DNA of 64,000 bases from Meconema thalassinum (lineage: Eukaryota; Arthropoda; Insecta; Orthoptera; Tettigoniidae). The stretch covers positions 1,212,200,609 to 1,212,264,608 of the forward strand of contig OX336388.2 in NCBI GenBank assembly GCA_946902985.2, written 5' to 3'. The notes beneath the pieces are model-generated. The model saw only the letters and a program-made list of their open reading frames with translations. It was not told where the DNA came from and ran no database searches. The translations under genes and the position numbers were made by a program. Positions 11,715 through 24,363 of this stretch are shown here, in pieces (position 1 is the first letter of the stretch; every line of letters starts with the position of its first letter).

Positions 11715-12244
11715 CAACACACATCAAAAATCGTTTTGCATATTGCTGGCCAAAAGTCGTAGTGGTCTCAAACTCATTAGTTGTTCTAGCGTGTGTGTAT
11801 ACTCACCGGGGTCAATGAGGATAGATCTGTGCCAGTGTGGAGACGATCCTGTAAACGTATGCATGACCAATACATCCGAGACCGATACCAACAGGCTGGT
11901 GCAATGTTTTGGAGTGGCATTATGTATGGTCGCCGAACCCCTCGTGTTCAACCCAGGGTGTATGACAGACATATGTTACAGGGATAATTTCCTGGCACCT
12001 GCAGTGAAAGGATATGCCGACAATGTCGGCCCAAATTTCACTTTTGTGGACGATAACGCTCGGCCGCACAGAACTGACATTGTCAATGCCCCTCTTCAGG
12101 AGAATGGTATTCTCAGAATGGAATGGCCTGCCTATGCTCACAATTGTGTAGAACAGGCGTGGACACTGCTTAATAAATAAGACTGTCCTCACTTTCATCC
12201 CCACTGTACTCCTTGGAAATATGCAAAACTTTTTTGGATGTGTG
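11715..12244 (+). mobile_element. Tc1-like element, internally deleted
   Basis: Left terminus CACACATCAAAAATCGTTTT (from 11718) and right terminus with the inverse (AAAACTTTTTTGGATGTGTG) next to TA 12245-12246. The left terminus matches that of the Tc1-like transposon at 62827, so this is a 0.5-kb deletion derivative of the same family. Only the C-terminal third of the transposase remains. Confidence 0.85.
11790..12180 (+). pseudogene. Tc1-like transposase C-terminal remnant
   Basis: One frame gives RSVPVWRRSC and AGAMFWSGIMYGRRTP. After a frameshift near 11970 another frame gives FTFVDDNARPHRTDIVNAPL and a WPAYAHNCVEQAW end before the TAA at 12178-12180. It aligns with the intact protein at 63071 (FWGGIMWGRRTP, FMDDNSRPHRAH, WPACSPD...PIEHAW). 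The catalytic D-to-E interval is 32 rather than 34 residues because two codons are missing just before the Glu. It is dead as a transposase. Confidence 0.85.
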
Positions 12245-12248
12245 TATT

Positions 12249-12651
12249 TCCATATGATAAAATGTATTATTTCTGTTCATGAATTTTATATTTTCTCAAA
12301 TGTCTTCTGTTACAAAATTACAGTACTTAGTCATTATATTTTACATATTTATTGTTGTTAAATTTTCTGTTAAAATTTACATACTTTCTTATTCTTTTCT
12401 TTCCATTTTGTTCATTGTATCGTGCATAAATTTTAGTTTATTTTGTTTTTCAACAATTAGTTTTAATAACTTTAGTTAAGTTTTTCAAAGTTTGATTATC
12501 AATTGGCTGAAAAGGTCCCATTGATGGAGCGTAAGAGGTAGATTTTTGTAACAATTACATGAGACGGATTAACATCAATTGTAAGATAATGTTATGGAGT
12601 TTCAGAACCAAAACATAGAATAATGGATATGCTTTTATTCGTCTATTCATA
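12249..12651. other. No recognised feature
   Basis: T-rich sequence. The 66-codon hydrophobic frame at 12279-12479 is a composition effect. Confidence 0.35.
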
Positions 12652-13110
12652 TTACACACTGCTGTGCAAAACTGTCCTATGTTGTGTCACTGTCAGTAAC
12701 AAAACTCGTTGAATCTCAAAACACACATGGGAAGACCTGCTACAGTATCGTACGGAAGGCAACTGAAGGGAATATTCGATGTGACGAACAGAAATGACAC
12801 ATTTATACACAGGCAATACGTAATATGATGCAACATAATGCCTCTCCACACCATAACACTTAGACCACCGAAATGATTGTGTTCGACAATGTTCCTGGGT
12901 GCATTAAGTGTTCCCATCTCTCGCCAGATAAAGGTACAGTACGTCTCGAATCACTACGCAGACTAAATGTGCTCTGATCTGAGATGAGCAAGCGACCCCT
13001 GTCCTCGTTGGTCCAATCCTGATGCTCTTGGCAAACCATCGCAAACGGTGCCGCCGATGTGTGGGTGTCAATGGTATCACGCCCAGTCTCTATCCGCGTG
13101 TTGGCGACCT
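12652..13110 (-). pseudogene. Tc1-like transposase remnant
   Basis: Minus-strand translation gives, in different frames, RRHRLRWFAKS (near 13050), NEDRGRLLISDQSTFSLRSD (the region of the first catalytic Asp), GERWEHLMHPGT, and FGGLSVMVWRGIM (near 12870). These are successive blocks of a Tc1-type transposase broken by frameshifts. It belongs to a different Tc1 lineage from the element at 62827. Confidence 0.7.
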
Positions 13111-13190
13111 TGTTACCCCACTTTCAGTCATTTCCACCGAGGCATTGCTATGTTATTTGGCTTCATGTATCTCGTCCTTAAGGTTTGCAC

Positions 13191-14092
13191 GGCGGCTTCG
13201 GTGGCGTAGTTGGTAGCTTGCAAAGCTTCTATGCCCATTATTGCGGGTTCAAACCCGGCCAAAGTCGTCGGATATTTTAAGAGCATTAAAAATCCCTCAG
13301 TATGTCTTCCTCCGGAGGTGAAGTAAAGCTGGCGATACCATGTCATAGATTTATGGCATGTTAAAGAACCTACCACTAATTACACCTGTGTGAAGCTAAA
13401 TTAGGTTAGGTTAAACATTTGACAAACGCTCTTAGGTTCAGACGTTCGTCGCCGGGAGCCGACTGCAGTGGCGTCTGGTAACCAGGTTCTGAACTAGTAG
13501 TCGCTGCCGGTGGCGTTTGGAGGCAAAAGTAGGAACTATTTGAAGAAAAAAATGTCTGCAGTCCTTACTTGAAATGCTTGCCACGGTGGGTGAGTGGTTA
13601 TAGAGTCGGACTACCAACCCCAAGATTTCAGGTTCGCTCCTGACCATGGTAAGTGATTTTTGAAAGGCGACAAAAATCACGACACTCATGTCATATGCTG
13701 TTGGCATGTTAAAGAACCCATTTGAATTCAGTAGGCCGTGTTCAATGGCAAAATTAATCTCGGGATTTTCCGCCAACACAAAGTTCCTCCATTCTCTACT
13801 TGAAAGCGCTGTAGTGTCAAGGAGTTTATATATATAACCTCCTTGATTTTCATAGTGTTCAAAGGAACGACGAAATTCGACATGTAAGCTACCCTCTGGG
13901 TGTCAATTAACAAAGGTTGCACCAGGCACCCGAGACCATATAATATTATAATTACTTGAAATGAAAACAGATATACACACTAATACAGTCATCACAATTA
14001 ACACTGGTTATCAGACAGATTCTACACACACCCAAAGTACACGGGGCTACATGACCAGGTTGTCGCAGCCCATAAACTGAGGAACGAACCAA
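13191..14092 (+). mobile_element. S1-family SINE interrupted by S2
   Basis: Head GGCGGCTTCGGTGGCGTAGT, B box GGGTTCAAACCC, body and tail (CATAAACTGAGGAACGAACC). The S1 sequence is 13191-13576 plus 13964-14092; between them lies a full S2 SINE with its target duplication. Confidence 0.9.
13577..13951 (+). mobile_element. S2-family SINE nested in S1, 12-bp TSD
   Basis: Head GCCACGGTGGGTGAGTGG, B box GGTTCGCTCCTG, same body and length class as 9749-10136. Flanked by TTACTTGAAATG at 13565-13576 and 13952-13963. Confidence 0.92.
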
Positions 14093-15099
14093 CAAGGTTT
14101 GCACCGCAGTGTATAAATCTTGCACGCTTCAACGAGTGGGAATTAAGTGCAATTGCACTTGTTGCCATGGTAACTAGGTGTCGGAAACTGATCTCGCTAA
14201 TTCCAGACAAACCTCCAAACCAAAAGCATGTCCATGTTATAATGAAATAGGCCTAATCCAATAAAAGATATGGAATATGGTGTCCTTGACCGGTCATTGC
14301 TAGGAAAACATTGCCCGGAATAAAAGTTCGTAATTTTCACAAGAAACAAAAAAGAAAACGAACAAATCACAGCAAAAGATCCAAGTTCTGGTCATTTGCA
14401 TTGCAGGCATCAAATAGTATAGAGACAGCCAGTCTGTTTCGTGCCGCGTACTTGGCGCGGGCATCGAAGTGGGAACACGAACACAACATCAATGTTGATA
14501 GTTCAACATTACTTCGTTACCCAAACTCTACCAGGTAGGACTACAATAGGGAACGTTACGAAATTTAATAAATATATCTCAAGGCAGTGAACCGGCCATT
14601 TTAGATCGTGGCTAGTCAACTCTCGGAAATCTTGGAATGTTTTCACTTTCAGGAATCGCATTAAGGGGCTCACAAAATACCTAGCACGATCTTTCCAATG
14701 TTTTGTTATCCACTAAGATTTCTGTACTAAAATAATTTATAATAGAATTATAGTGTTTTCCAACATTTGATCATTTAAATACTTAAATCAGAATTAAATT
14801 TCTTGGAACCACTATACAACTCAAGTCGGCTGCCAAAAGTGGTCGGTGCTTATAAGAAGGATGATAATATTATTTACGATTACAGTACATGGAAGGAAGA
14901 GTCCCGCTTAATACGAATACTTCACGAGCAATCGGCGTTAACTGCGTGCAATAACGTATTAACATATTAAACGCTAGACCAACGCCCTATCACAGTTCCA
15001 TGCCTATCACCTTGCAAATATATGTGAGGAGCTTGATTAGGACACATAAAATTGTATATCACATCTATCTCACCTGCATATGTCATGTGATATCCGAGA
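14093..15099. other. No recognised feature
   Basis: Mixed sequence with no supported gene. The frame at 14311-14538 is short and resembles nothing I know. Confidence 0.35.
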
Positions 15100-15104
15100 G
15101 CACC

Positions 15105-15425
15105 AACGCGCTAGCTCGTATCTCACTGGTATCGGAAGAGCATGGGTTCCCATCCCACCTCGGCCGTCCGGAAACTGGTTTTCACCACCAGGCAAATGCC
15201 GGGTTAGTTACTTTCAACAGGTCCACGGCCGACTTTCTTTCAAAATCCCTCCCCTGACTCTTTCTTAATTAGATCCAAGTTAGTGGTCGCCTGTCACCAT
15301 CCCCAGTTGTATCTGCTAACTAACTGTGTTCAAATCACAGACACTGTCCTTGCGACGGACGAGGAATGATCCCTCACAGAGTCCGTGGTTGAAGCCGAGC
15401 AGGTGGAATAAGTGATTAAAAAATT
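15105..15425 (+). mobile_element. S6-family SINE-like repeat
   Basis: Shares with 28041-28455 the blocks CTTTCAACAGGTCCACGG, CCATCCCCAGTTG, GAGGAATGATCCCTC and AGTCCGTGG-like. The head region (TGGTATCGGAAGAGCATGGG) is tRNA-like but diverged. Confidence 0.65.
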
Positions 15426-16374
15426 AACGCGTTTTTCGAAGATCGTTACGGGGAAGATATTTTCGTGAAATAGGCATTCTTGTGACTATGTTCTGGGACT
15501 TGAAATAATGTACATCTGTGTGTAGGCAGTGTATAAAACAGGGAGAAAACACACGTTACCTTTCAGCACCGGTAATAGTACTTCCGCTCTATGGATTTCC
15601 AGTTCCCACTTCCAGTCATTGTACGTGACTTTTAGCACCCGGCTACGCTATTGGGTAATCTTCTTCTTTGTGTAAATTCTCATCATTAATGGCCATCCCT
15701 GCAGAATGACCAATATAAGTACCATGCCTGACAGGTAGCACGAAAGGTTTCATTACACAGGGTCAGTGTCCTTAATTTCACTGTATCGTGTCATTTTGTT
15801 ATCAACTGGAACTTCCTCCACCAAGAACTAGGTTGTCGGGTTCAAGGCCATTCCATTATTATTTGTGGAATCGATGTCGGGACCACATGTTCTCACACGC
15901 TCCAGGTTAATGGCCTAGACACGGAAGCTTAAATGGCCTTGAGGCAACGTCACCACCATTTCAGATGTTAATGAATCTACTAGGATATAAAAGAGCTTAC
16001 GTTTTGTGTTTTTAACAATCTTCTTGCCATTATTAACATTTATTTTGTGAATTTCAATAACCTCCGTTTTGATCTCTACTGTGTAGAACACTTCAAGACT
16101 GATTACATATTATATGGATGTTAAATAGCTTGAATAATCCAGAAACTGATTTGAGTTCAATCAAACAAAGGTTTCGATCAAAAGGTTGATCATGTGTAAT
16201 CATTCATTAAAATGCCCCCTCAGTAGAGGGCGAAACGTCAGTTAATCAAGTAAAATACACAATGAAATAACACCTCTTAAAAGAAACACGCCTATCAATT
16301 ATATATGAATTGCAGCCAATGGACATAGCTGGGTATTTTTGATTGAACGCCCGAGGGCTCGCAAAAAGTTCAAT
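15426..16374. other. No recognised gene; GAAACGTC hairpin near 16215
   Basis: No coding region. At 16213-16238 a GCCCCCT...AGAGGGC hairpin is followed by GAAACGTC, possibly a worn hammerhead-type motif (see findings). Confidence 0.35.
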
Positions 16375-16651
16375 TTCAAGTAGTTCCGACTTTGGTTACC
16401 AGATGCTACTGCCTCTAGCGGTGAACGCTGGAACTTGATAGAGCGTTTCTAACTAGCCAAAATTAACCCAAAAATTTTTCTACACACTACCAATTGCAGT
16501 GGTAGGTTCTTTTACGTGCCACTGGCCCGCCGGCTTTACTTGCCCTCCAAAGAAAGGCGTACGGTACGATTTTAACGTTCTTAAAAATCCGACGACTTCG
16601 GCGGGTTTGAACCCGCATAGCTGTTCAGAATGCTACTGACTAAGCCACGAA
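16375..16651 (-). mobile_element. S1-family SINE, diverged, 3' part missing
   Basis: Minus-strand match to S1: AAGTAGTTCCGACTTTGG, CGCCGGCTTTACTTGCCCTC, CCGACGACTTCGGCGGGTTT and the B-box complement GGGTTTGAACCC. Confidence 0.8.
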
Positions 16652-17054
16652 AGACAGTAATATGCCTATCAATACAAATCATATAATATATATTGAATTA
16701 AAGTAGATGTTTAAACCGTTCGTTGGAGAATTTTTTTTCAGCTTATAGGGCCTATCCAAGGCAAAATCTATTCTAATTAAAACCTAGATTAAAAATATTC
16801 CTAAAACTATACTAAGATTCAAATAAACTGAAAATGGTAAATAAATGGATATACTTAACATAAAATATAAGCGTTTAAGACTTAAATGACCGCGAAAGTC
16901 TTGAAATTGCCAATCCCCCTAAAAGTTAATTTGCTCCAAGTTATCAACATTATGAAGATACCGAGACATCTTAACACTTTAACTTTCATGTACTGTGTGT
17001 TCACTATAGACCAAAAAGCAGAATGCCTTTATTTGTTTTGTGAAGATGTTATAA

Positions 17055-17175
17055 TATTTCTCAGCTCTGCCAAGAAATTTAATTCGGATCTTAAGGCCGG
17101 ATCGAGTTACACGCAGCGTCTTGAGGCAGAACTAAGAAGTGGATTCGATTTTCACCTCAGCCACCCTAGAATTGG
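17055..17175 (+). mobile_element. S4-family SINE fragment
   Basis: CAGCTCTGCCAAGAAATTTA, GAGGCAGAACTAAGAAG and CACCTCAGCCACCCTAGA match the S4 body at 29.75 kb. The 129-codon frame covering this stretch is partly SINE and is not a gene. Confidence 0.65.
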
Positions 17176-17225
17176 GTTTCTTGTGAAATTTCTACTCAAC
17201 ACCCTACATTGCTTTTTAATCTCTC

Positions 17226-17439
17226 TATTGATTCCTTGTGGCTGGGTGTGGCTCAGCTTTAACCTTCTCGCCTAATGTGCCGAAGGTTACAGGCTCGAAT
17301 CCTGGCGCAGTCAACTAACTTTTGAGGGTGCGAAAATGTGTATATTTACTGGCTCGTTAAAGATCCCCTTTGGGGCAAAATTCTGGCACCCCGGCTTATT
17401 TAAAAGCCACAATAACTAAATGGGACTTAAAACAAATAA

Positions 17440-17501
<62 letters not shown>

Positions 17502-17502
17502 C
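17226..17502 (+). mobile_element. S8 SINE with (ATT)n tail
   Basis: tRNA-like A box (TGTGGCTCAGC) and B box (GGCTCGAATCC), then CTGGCTCGTTAAAGATCCCC and a perfect ATT tract (about 17443-17500). A fragment with CCCAAGGTTACAGGTTCAAC is present near 28505. Confidence 0.7.
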
Positions 17503-18120
17503 TAAGAGTATTTTAAGTCAAACACATCTTATATTGGGCTATGTGGATTGTTCAGGGATATAGGGCCACCTTCTCTGGTATTGGAGTACGTATTGAGATT
17601 CCGGATCGAATGTTTTTAATCGCGATTCTGCCAAGTAGGACGTTAAGCTCTTACTTTCTAATATTTATTAAGGTATACGGTCGTAGTTACTACATGGGAA
17701 CAAGTTATTCTGCAATCCTGACAGATAAAAGAAACTAAAAAGTTAAAGGATCAGGACCAATGTGTCAATTAAACATACAGTGGAGTTACTAAAAGCACAT
17801 CTTATCATCATTTATTATTAAAGAGTAAACGGGAAAAGTTGCAGAAAATACAAAGATTAATGAGTAATATTTGTGTAAAGTACGTAACTACAGTACATCA
17901 TTTAATTCATAGAACCAAGATAACAATGCTTGCTACGTAGAAATACTGGTACATACTGTACTTTATCAGGAATATTACCGTATATGCAACCTGGCGATTC
18001 TGAGGCACATTATTATCACAACCAAATAACCGATTCTTATATTCAGAAATTGAAGGATTAACAGGATTTGTTATTTTCAAAAAAATATCTCAATTAACTC
18101 TAACCACATTTAAACATTAA
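17503..18120. other. No recognised feature
   Basis: AT-rich, no supported gene. Confidence 0.35.
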
Positions 18121-19600
18121 ACAAGAAGTTCCGTGACGAACTAAAGAGCCTACTTTTCTTAAAATTTAAGATCCATGCCAATGATTAATCGATATGGATC
18201 TATCTAGAATAATGACGAAATTAAGTTAGTAATATCGAAATTTCTAATTAGTTCGAAATACTGGATACCTGGCATAATGTAGCTTAATAGAGCACTACAG
18301 TTGGCAGCCCTGGTGACTGAATATATTCTTAGTTCCATCTCTTAAGGTACAGAATAGAAAATTTGGTTGGAGTCCAATGAATAGCATGGACGTTACATGC
18401 AGTTAAACATTGGATCTAACAGCGCGCGTAAAATCATGTTGGCAACAGTGTCATGCATGTATTGGTCAGAAATAATCTGAAATAATATGATCTATTGTTG
18501 TGCCAATTTTGAATGAAATCCATTAGTTAGTATAGAAGTTACATGCATTTTAAAATTGGACCTATCAGCAGGCTTAGAATCATGCTGGCAGCACTGACGT
18601 ATATTAGTTACTCCAAAGTAATCTAGAATGCCAGGTATTATACGTGTGCAAAGTTTAGAGCTATTGGCTAGCATTCTTTCTGATATATTGATATTAGGGT
18701 AACAAAAATAGAGACAGCATTTATTAACAGTTGGCAGCCCTGGTTGCTCTTAAGAATACGCATAGTCATATCTGTTATGGTACACATAGCACATACGAAA
18801 TTTGGTTGAAATCCAAATGATAGTATGGAAGTTACATGTATTTAAAGTTGGACCTCTCAGCAGGCTTAGAATCATGTTGGTAGCACTGACGTATATAAGT
18901 TACTACAAATTAATATAGAATGTCATGTACTATACGTGTGCATAGTTTAAAGCTGTCGGCTTGCATACTTTCTCATATATATTGGTATTTGGATAATAGA
19001 AATTAAGAGCATTTTTAACAGTTGGCAGCACTGGTGGTTCATAAGAATACGTTCAGTCATATCTGGTTATGTACACATACAACATACGAAATTTGGTTGA
19101 ATTCCAATTGATAGTGTAGAAGTTATATGCATTTAAATATTGGACCTATCAGTAGGCTTATAATCATTTTGGCAACACTGCCATGTATGGCCTTCTGGAA
19201 ATTAAACTACAATATTATTATCTATATGTGTGCCGATTTTGAAATAGCTCCCATTCATACCTTCCAAGATATCGAACACGGAACACAAATTTCAATTGCG
19301 ATTTTTCAGCAGTTGGTAGCACTGACATCATTTTCAAATATGGCCGTGAGATATTCAGGTATAGATATTTACTCCTACCAAATTTTATTTCGATTGCTCC
19401 AGCCGTTTAGGAGTTGATAGGGGGGGGGGGACACACACAGACAGACAGACAGACGGACAGACAGATAGACAGACTGACACACATTTTCCTGGATCGATCT
19501 CATAAGACTACTTTTTCCTCATTTTTGCAAAATGTGAAAAGTAGGCTTATAAGACTACTTTTTCCTCATTTTTGCAAAATGTGAAAAGTAGGCTAAAAAT
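18121..19600 (+). mobile_element. 145A modular element, copy 2 (best preserved)
   Basis: Starts ACAAGAAGTTCCGTGACGAA, then AGCCTACTTTTC; ends GAAAAGTAGGCTAAAAA. Eight TTGGCAGCACTG/TTGGCAGCCCTG-type motifs at 18301, 18439, 18585, 18731, 18877, 19022, 19169 and 19313 mark modules of 138-147 bp. A G-run and CACA/GACA tract follow, then a terminal hairpin unit (CTACTTTTTCCTC...GTGAAAAGTAG) that is duplicated in this copy. No coding capacity. Confidence 0.85.
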
Positions 19601-22189
19601 ATTGCACTGACTTGGGTGAATCATCTCTCTGTGCAGGAGCCAGTATCTAAAATTCTAACACAGGCAAGAATTTCCCCCCAAATTTAGCAGCGTGGTGGGA
19701 CCACGGTTTTATGGTCAGATAGCTGGCTTGACGCCAGTGAGGCGTGGGGTTGTGGAGTTATTTGCGTTGGTCAAAGCGGCTGCTGGCTATTTTTTCCGTT
19801 GGTAATATTTATCTCTGCTAATGCCAAGCCCATCGCTACTGAATGAATTGTTGGCACTGTGTAACAGACAACAATGAACACTCACGGATATATATTTGAT
19901 ATATCATATTAAATATATAATCGTTAAAATCACATGTCGGTTCATTGGTTATTTCCACAAAATCTTTCGATTGTTAGTCCGTCTGTTTCGAGTCAAATAA
20001 TATTCTACATGGTTTAACTTTTTGTGCCGTGTATGAATGTACATGTGTATGTTCATTTGTTTCGTTTTCTACGAAAGGATTTTCATTGTATGTTAGAAAA
20101 TATTTGATGCTATGTATTATGGTAATTATCAGGGAGATTTATAGTATCATTGAATGTTAATGTAATGAGGCAGTAAGTGGCTATTGAAAAAGGAATGATT
20201 GGTGTGGCGGAACTGTCGGGGAGAAGAAGCTCTTTGTCAGGTCATTGGCATGAATTTACCCCAGCCATAAACATGAAATGACTTACCCTGTATCAGTTTG
20301 ATGTCATAATTCGTAAAACTGAACTACGAGTGACACAGCTAGTTGATCTTGGATTTATTAAGGTTTGTTTTGGGTTTATACTTATCGATTGACGGTACAA
20401 AACATTATTATTTTATCTTTAATGGCTCAACAGATCAGGCTCTCCTTCCAACTCCTTGCTCAGTTTAATTTGATGTTCCATTAACCCATTCGATGCGGTT
20501 GGCATCATGAAGGGCTTCAAACCGTAAAATACTGTACATTCGCTACAAAGAAGCTCATTCCTCATTTCTGACCAAGATCAAAGTAGGAATAGTTAATGGT
20601 AAAAACACAATACTGACACTGATATCGCATATTTAAACACAATGAAATTCCAACGTGCGAGCCTGGCTTCGATCTCAAACCCCTGTGAACAGCGTCATAA
20701 CTGTGTCATGGGCCATGACAGCCCTAAGAGCTGATCACCACTGCTGGTTTCCGTGGTGTTCCAAAAGCCTCAGACGTGTGATAAAGGTGTGGCTGCCACA
20801 GTTCCTGCTTTTCCTTCAGCTCGATTCTCTTTCAATCAATGATCAGCATTCTGAGTAGAGCACTCGCCTTGCCACCTTCCGTCGCGACGCACCATCTGAT
20901 TACAAAAGCTGCCAGCAGGTGAGCTGCTAGCGTCCAACAATTCCTCCCCTGCCCCCTTCTGAGCTCACCTGCCGCATTGCGAAAACTTTCTTCGTCTTTA
21001 GAAGCAATTCCCATATTCCCAAAAGTTCTTTATATCTTTTCTTCCATGTATCTGTTTCTCTATAGAGACGGCATTACCTTGCTTATTCGTGCCTGACGGT
21101 TCAAGACTGTCTTTTAACTTCCTTTTCACTGTTTCAAATACAGAACTTCATTTTAATCCGGTGGCAAATGGATGTAGGAGCAAACTACGGAACGGTTAAA
21201 ATCAATACTGGAGAACTTTATCAATAAACTGAAAGGAACTGTTCGCAATCACTCAACTTTCAATTGCTGATATTGCTTTCCTTTCAGTACAGATGTGTTA
21301 GTGTTGTTGTACCTGTTTGGGACTTGGGGTTCGGTGGTCAGTAGTGAAGTGAATTTTCATGTGTATATATTGCAGTGGTTTCGGTTTTGATATGTTTGCA
21401 ATTGGAGCTAATAATGAAAGGAAGTGCCAATTAGATAACTAAAAGCACCATCCCAGAACTTGCCTTTTGTTCAATTGGAAAATAAAACATTCTAAGGATA
21501 TGAATAATAGCCGACATAGAGATTGGAGTCAACCAGAAATCAATAGAAACTGATACTGTTATCATGAATTCAACTTATAGGAACGTTTTCTGATTTATTG
21601 TGTGAATGTGTGTGTTCATTATTTTCTAGTCAAGAATTTTGTAAGATTCCCCTACAACCTAAACATCAGTAATTAAAACCGATCTTTGAATAGCTGTGAA
21701 CGGTCTATCACATCTAGCTTAGTACAGATATCGTTATACTTATCCGGCAGTCTAGTATTAATGGTCTAAATTAGTTTAGTAGTTCACCATGTTCAATTCG
21801 AACTTGGAGCAGATGACATCGAGTTTAGGCTTGAATGACGAAGCTCACTGTTGTCACAGTGGGAACTGATAAATTCCACAGGCTGGAATTCTCCTGTCCA
21901 CTGTCACAACTAATAATAGAAACTCACCTCTAACACTATAAAATTACAGCCGTTTGTGGCGCAAAGACCACGTGATCAGCCATTCTATTAGAAGTGAATC
22001 ACACCATCAGCAATGCGAGTTTGCATGGTCGGGCCAATTTCTATCGAGTCGGATATCTTAACAATTGTTCAAGTTAGTAAGACAACTCTGTAAAAACAAA
22101 CACCATTGGAAAAATTCTTAGACAGAACAGTAAATCGAACCCAATCAACCGAATGCCAGTGAACTAAGTAAACCGCGTGGTCAGGGGTA
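19601..22189. other. No recognised feature
   Basis: A 2.6-kb stretch without a supported gene or a repeat shared with the rest of the window. Confidence 0.35.
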
Positions 22190-22400
22190 GCTGTTGTATT
22201 TATGTGATGACTGTAGTAGTGTGTGTAACTCTTTTAGAGATAGGGATGCAGTAGTTGCCCCGGGACTTGAAGTAAGGTTCAACAGTATCCCGGCATTTTC
22301 CTGGAAGAAATGTGGAAAAACCCGGTGAAAACTCAAACTCAGGATAGCCCCTGTAAGCGCAGGGATTCGATCTCTGGACTTACTACAACTTCACGTCGCG
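22190..22400 (-). mobile_element. S4-like SINE
   Basis: Minus-strand copy with the B-box complement (AGGGATTCGATCTCTGG), CATTTTCCTGGAAGAAATGTGG and the GTAGTAGTGTGTGTAAC tail; paralogous to 6480-6700. Confidence 0.6.
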
Positions 22401-22514
22401 ATTATAGTAAGCTTTTTAAAATTCACGGTGATGCCACGGGATTTTCTTCTAATTATTGTTGATACGAGATTATGAAGTTCATCACCACCTTGTTAGGTAT
22501 GTATGTATGTCTAC

Positions 22515-22865
22515 CCCTTATTATTCCCGTTTTCCAACGGGGTCGGGGATGAGATGCGATGGAAGTCTTTGTGGCGATGGTTTTTACGGCCGGATGCCCT
22601 TCCTGACGCCAACCTCATGAGAGAAGTTAATGAGAGATGAAATGAATGATGGTGAATGAAACTGGGCAAGTATATGGAAGGAAGCGGCCGTGGCCTGTCA
22701 GAAGGTACCGTCCCAGCATTTGCCTGGTGTTGAAAATGGGGAAACCACGGAAAACCATTTCAAGGACGGCCGACGGTGGGGCTCGAACCCACGCGTCTAC
22801 CGAGTCAGCAGAGAGCTTGGCCCCATGACCTAATGCTGCGCGTTAGCCAGCGTAGCCACTACTGT
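22515..22865 (-). mobile_element. S5-family SINE
   Basis: Minus-strand copy: CCGACGGTGGGGCTCGAACC (B-box complement), CTACCGAGTCAGCAGAGAGC, GGAAGCGGCCGTGGCCTGTC. The plus-strand counterpart is 33325-33655, which fixes the orientation. The adjacent 22515-22640 block (GGGGTCGGGGATGAGATGCG) may be its distal part. Confidence 0.7.
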
Positions 22866-24363
22866 CGGTATCACCACCTTGTTAGGTAAGTTATATAAAA
22901 TATACTGTACATCTCTTTCTATGCTGCAGATTACCTCGTGATTCTGTTTAATGTAGCCCACACTAACACACGGGTTCATAAACAAATTAGTTTAAATCAC
23001 TTCGCCAGTGCTAATATAGCCAGCCTCTCTCTCCCCCTACTGTTTGTTTAGACCAGAAAATGTTTGGTTTGACAACTTATTTCACGCGCTTAACTCAAAG
23101 GCTTGCAGCAACACACGCACCCACACCCTTTTGTCCACAGCTGGAAATTTATAACAATTTTGGGTTATTCTGAGAAGGCAGTTAACTCCACAAGCATTGC
23201 ACAGCTCCAAGCCCGGTACAATACCAGCAGAGTCCATTATTGTTTCCTGTAATGTATGATCGCGGAGCCAATTCAAAGGCCAGATTTTATCCTAGCTTTA
23301 TTTACATTCTGAGCATTACCACGTGGGGGAAGGGGGCGGAGAAAGAGAAACTGTGACGTAGGGAGTGCGAAATGGGGCAAGGAATAATCCAGATAGCAAG
23401 TAGGCTATAGTACTTTACAGGATATAAGACTAATACTGCACTTACCTTCCATTATTAGACAGAAAATATATTACAATGAGTTGATGGTGTTGAATCTTTG
23501 CAACATCGTGGTCATGAATCCCCGTGTACTTGGGTGTGTGTAGAATTTATCTGATAACCTGTGTCACTGGGGTGTGTGTAGTTTTAGGTAAATTTCACTA
23601 AAAAGCTACCAATTGCAGTGCTACCATATCTCGACTTCCGGAAAACTTTGGCATATCTTCGCGTTTCACATCCCCCAGACCCCAAGACCAACCGTCAGTA
23701 CAAAAGTTTATATATCATTTATGTATGTATAAGATTATATGTATACACCTAGCACCTATATCACTTTCTTGTGGATAGGATAACCACCGCAATTTTGCAC
23801 CAATCACTTCGAATTTTATACATAATATATATATCCCTTTAAAATCACAGTCGAGATCATTAATGGGCAGAATCGGACCAGGGGGGGGGGGGGGGGAGAG
23901 GAGGAAATAGGGGGAAGGAGGGGGTTTCAAAATAGTGAAATATCGCAATAACTCTCTTTAAATGGATTCGATATTTCACATATTGAATCCATTTAAAGTT
24001 CATACTATTCCTCGGATGCGGGCCAAAAATCTACTGTATTTTTGTAAAGATTTCTGGTAGCACCAACCATTGACCAAAAGGGTTGGAGAAAAGGTGGGTT
24101 TTTAGAAAAACAAAAACCATGGTATCTCTCTTAATAGGCACAATATGAAAACCGTATATGAGGGACTATATTCTTCTAATTATTACCTAAGACTAGTGTC
24201 TGAAAGAATTTTTGATATGACCAATCGTTACGCCAAGGGATGAGCAAAATGATTTTGGAATTATAAGAAAATGCCAAATTGATGAGGGAAGACTTATCAG
24301 AGGTTGCCATGATAACGCCACTGCACGGCATAACATTCCGTTTTCCATCTGTCTCTATGGGAA
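22866..24363. other. Mostly unrecognised; SINE tail, poly-G and hairpin
   Basis: Contains a minus-strand shared SINE tail at about 23500-23590 (CCGTGTACTTGGGTGTGTGT), a G run at 23881-23896, and a hairpin at 23956-23998 (19-bp stem CTTTAAATGGATTC..., one mismatch, 5-base loop). No gene is supported. Confidence 0.45.

Noticed and set aside
13191..13270. tRNA genes at SINE heads (S1, S2, S3, S4, S5 copies)
   Set aside because: They have A and B boxes but no full cloverleaf, and are followed by family-specific bodies and tails repeated many times.
16886..17275. 129-codon open frame
   Set aside because: Its second half is an S4 SINE fragment followed by the S8 head; the first half shows no resemblance to a protein family.
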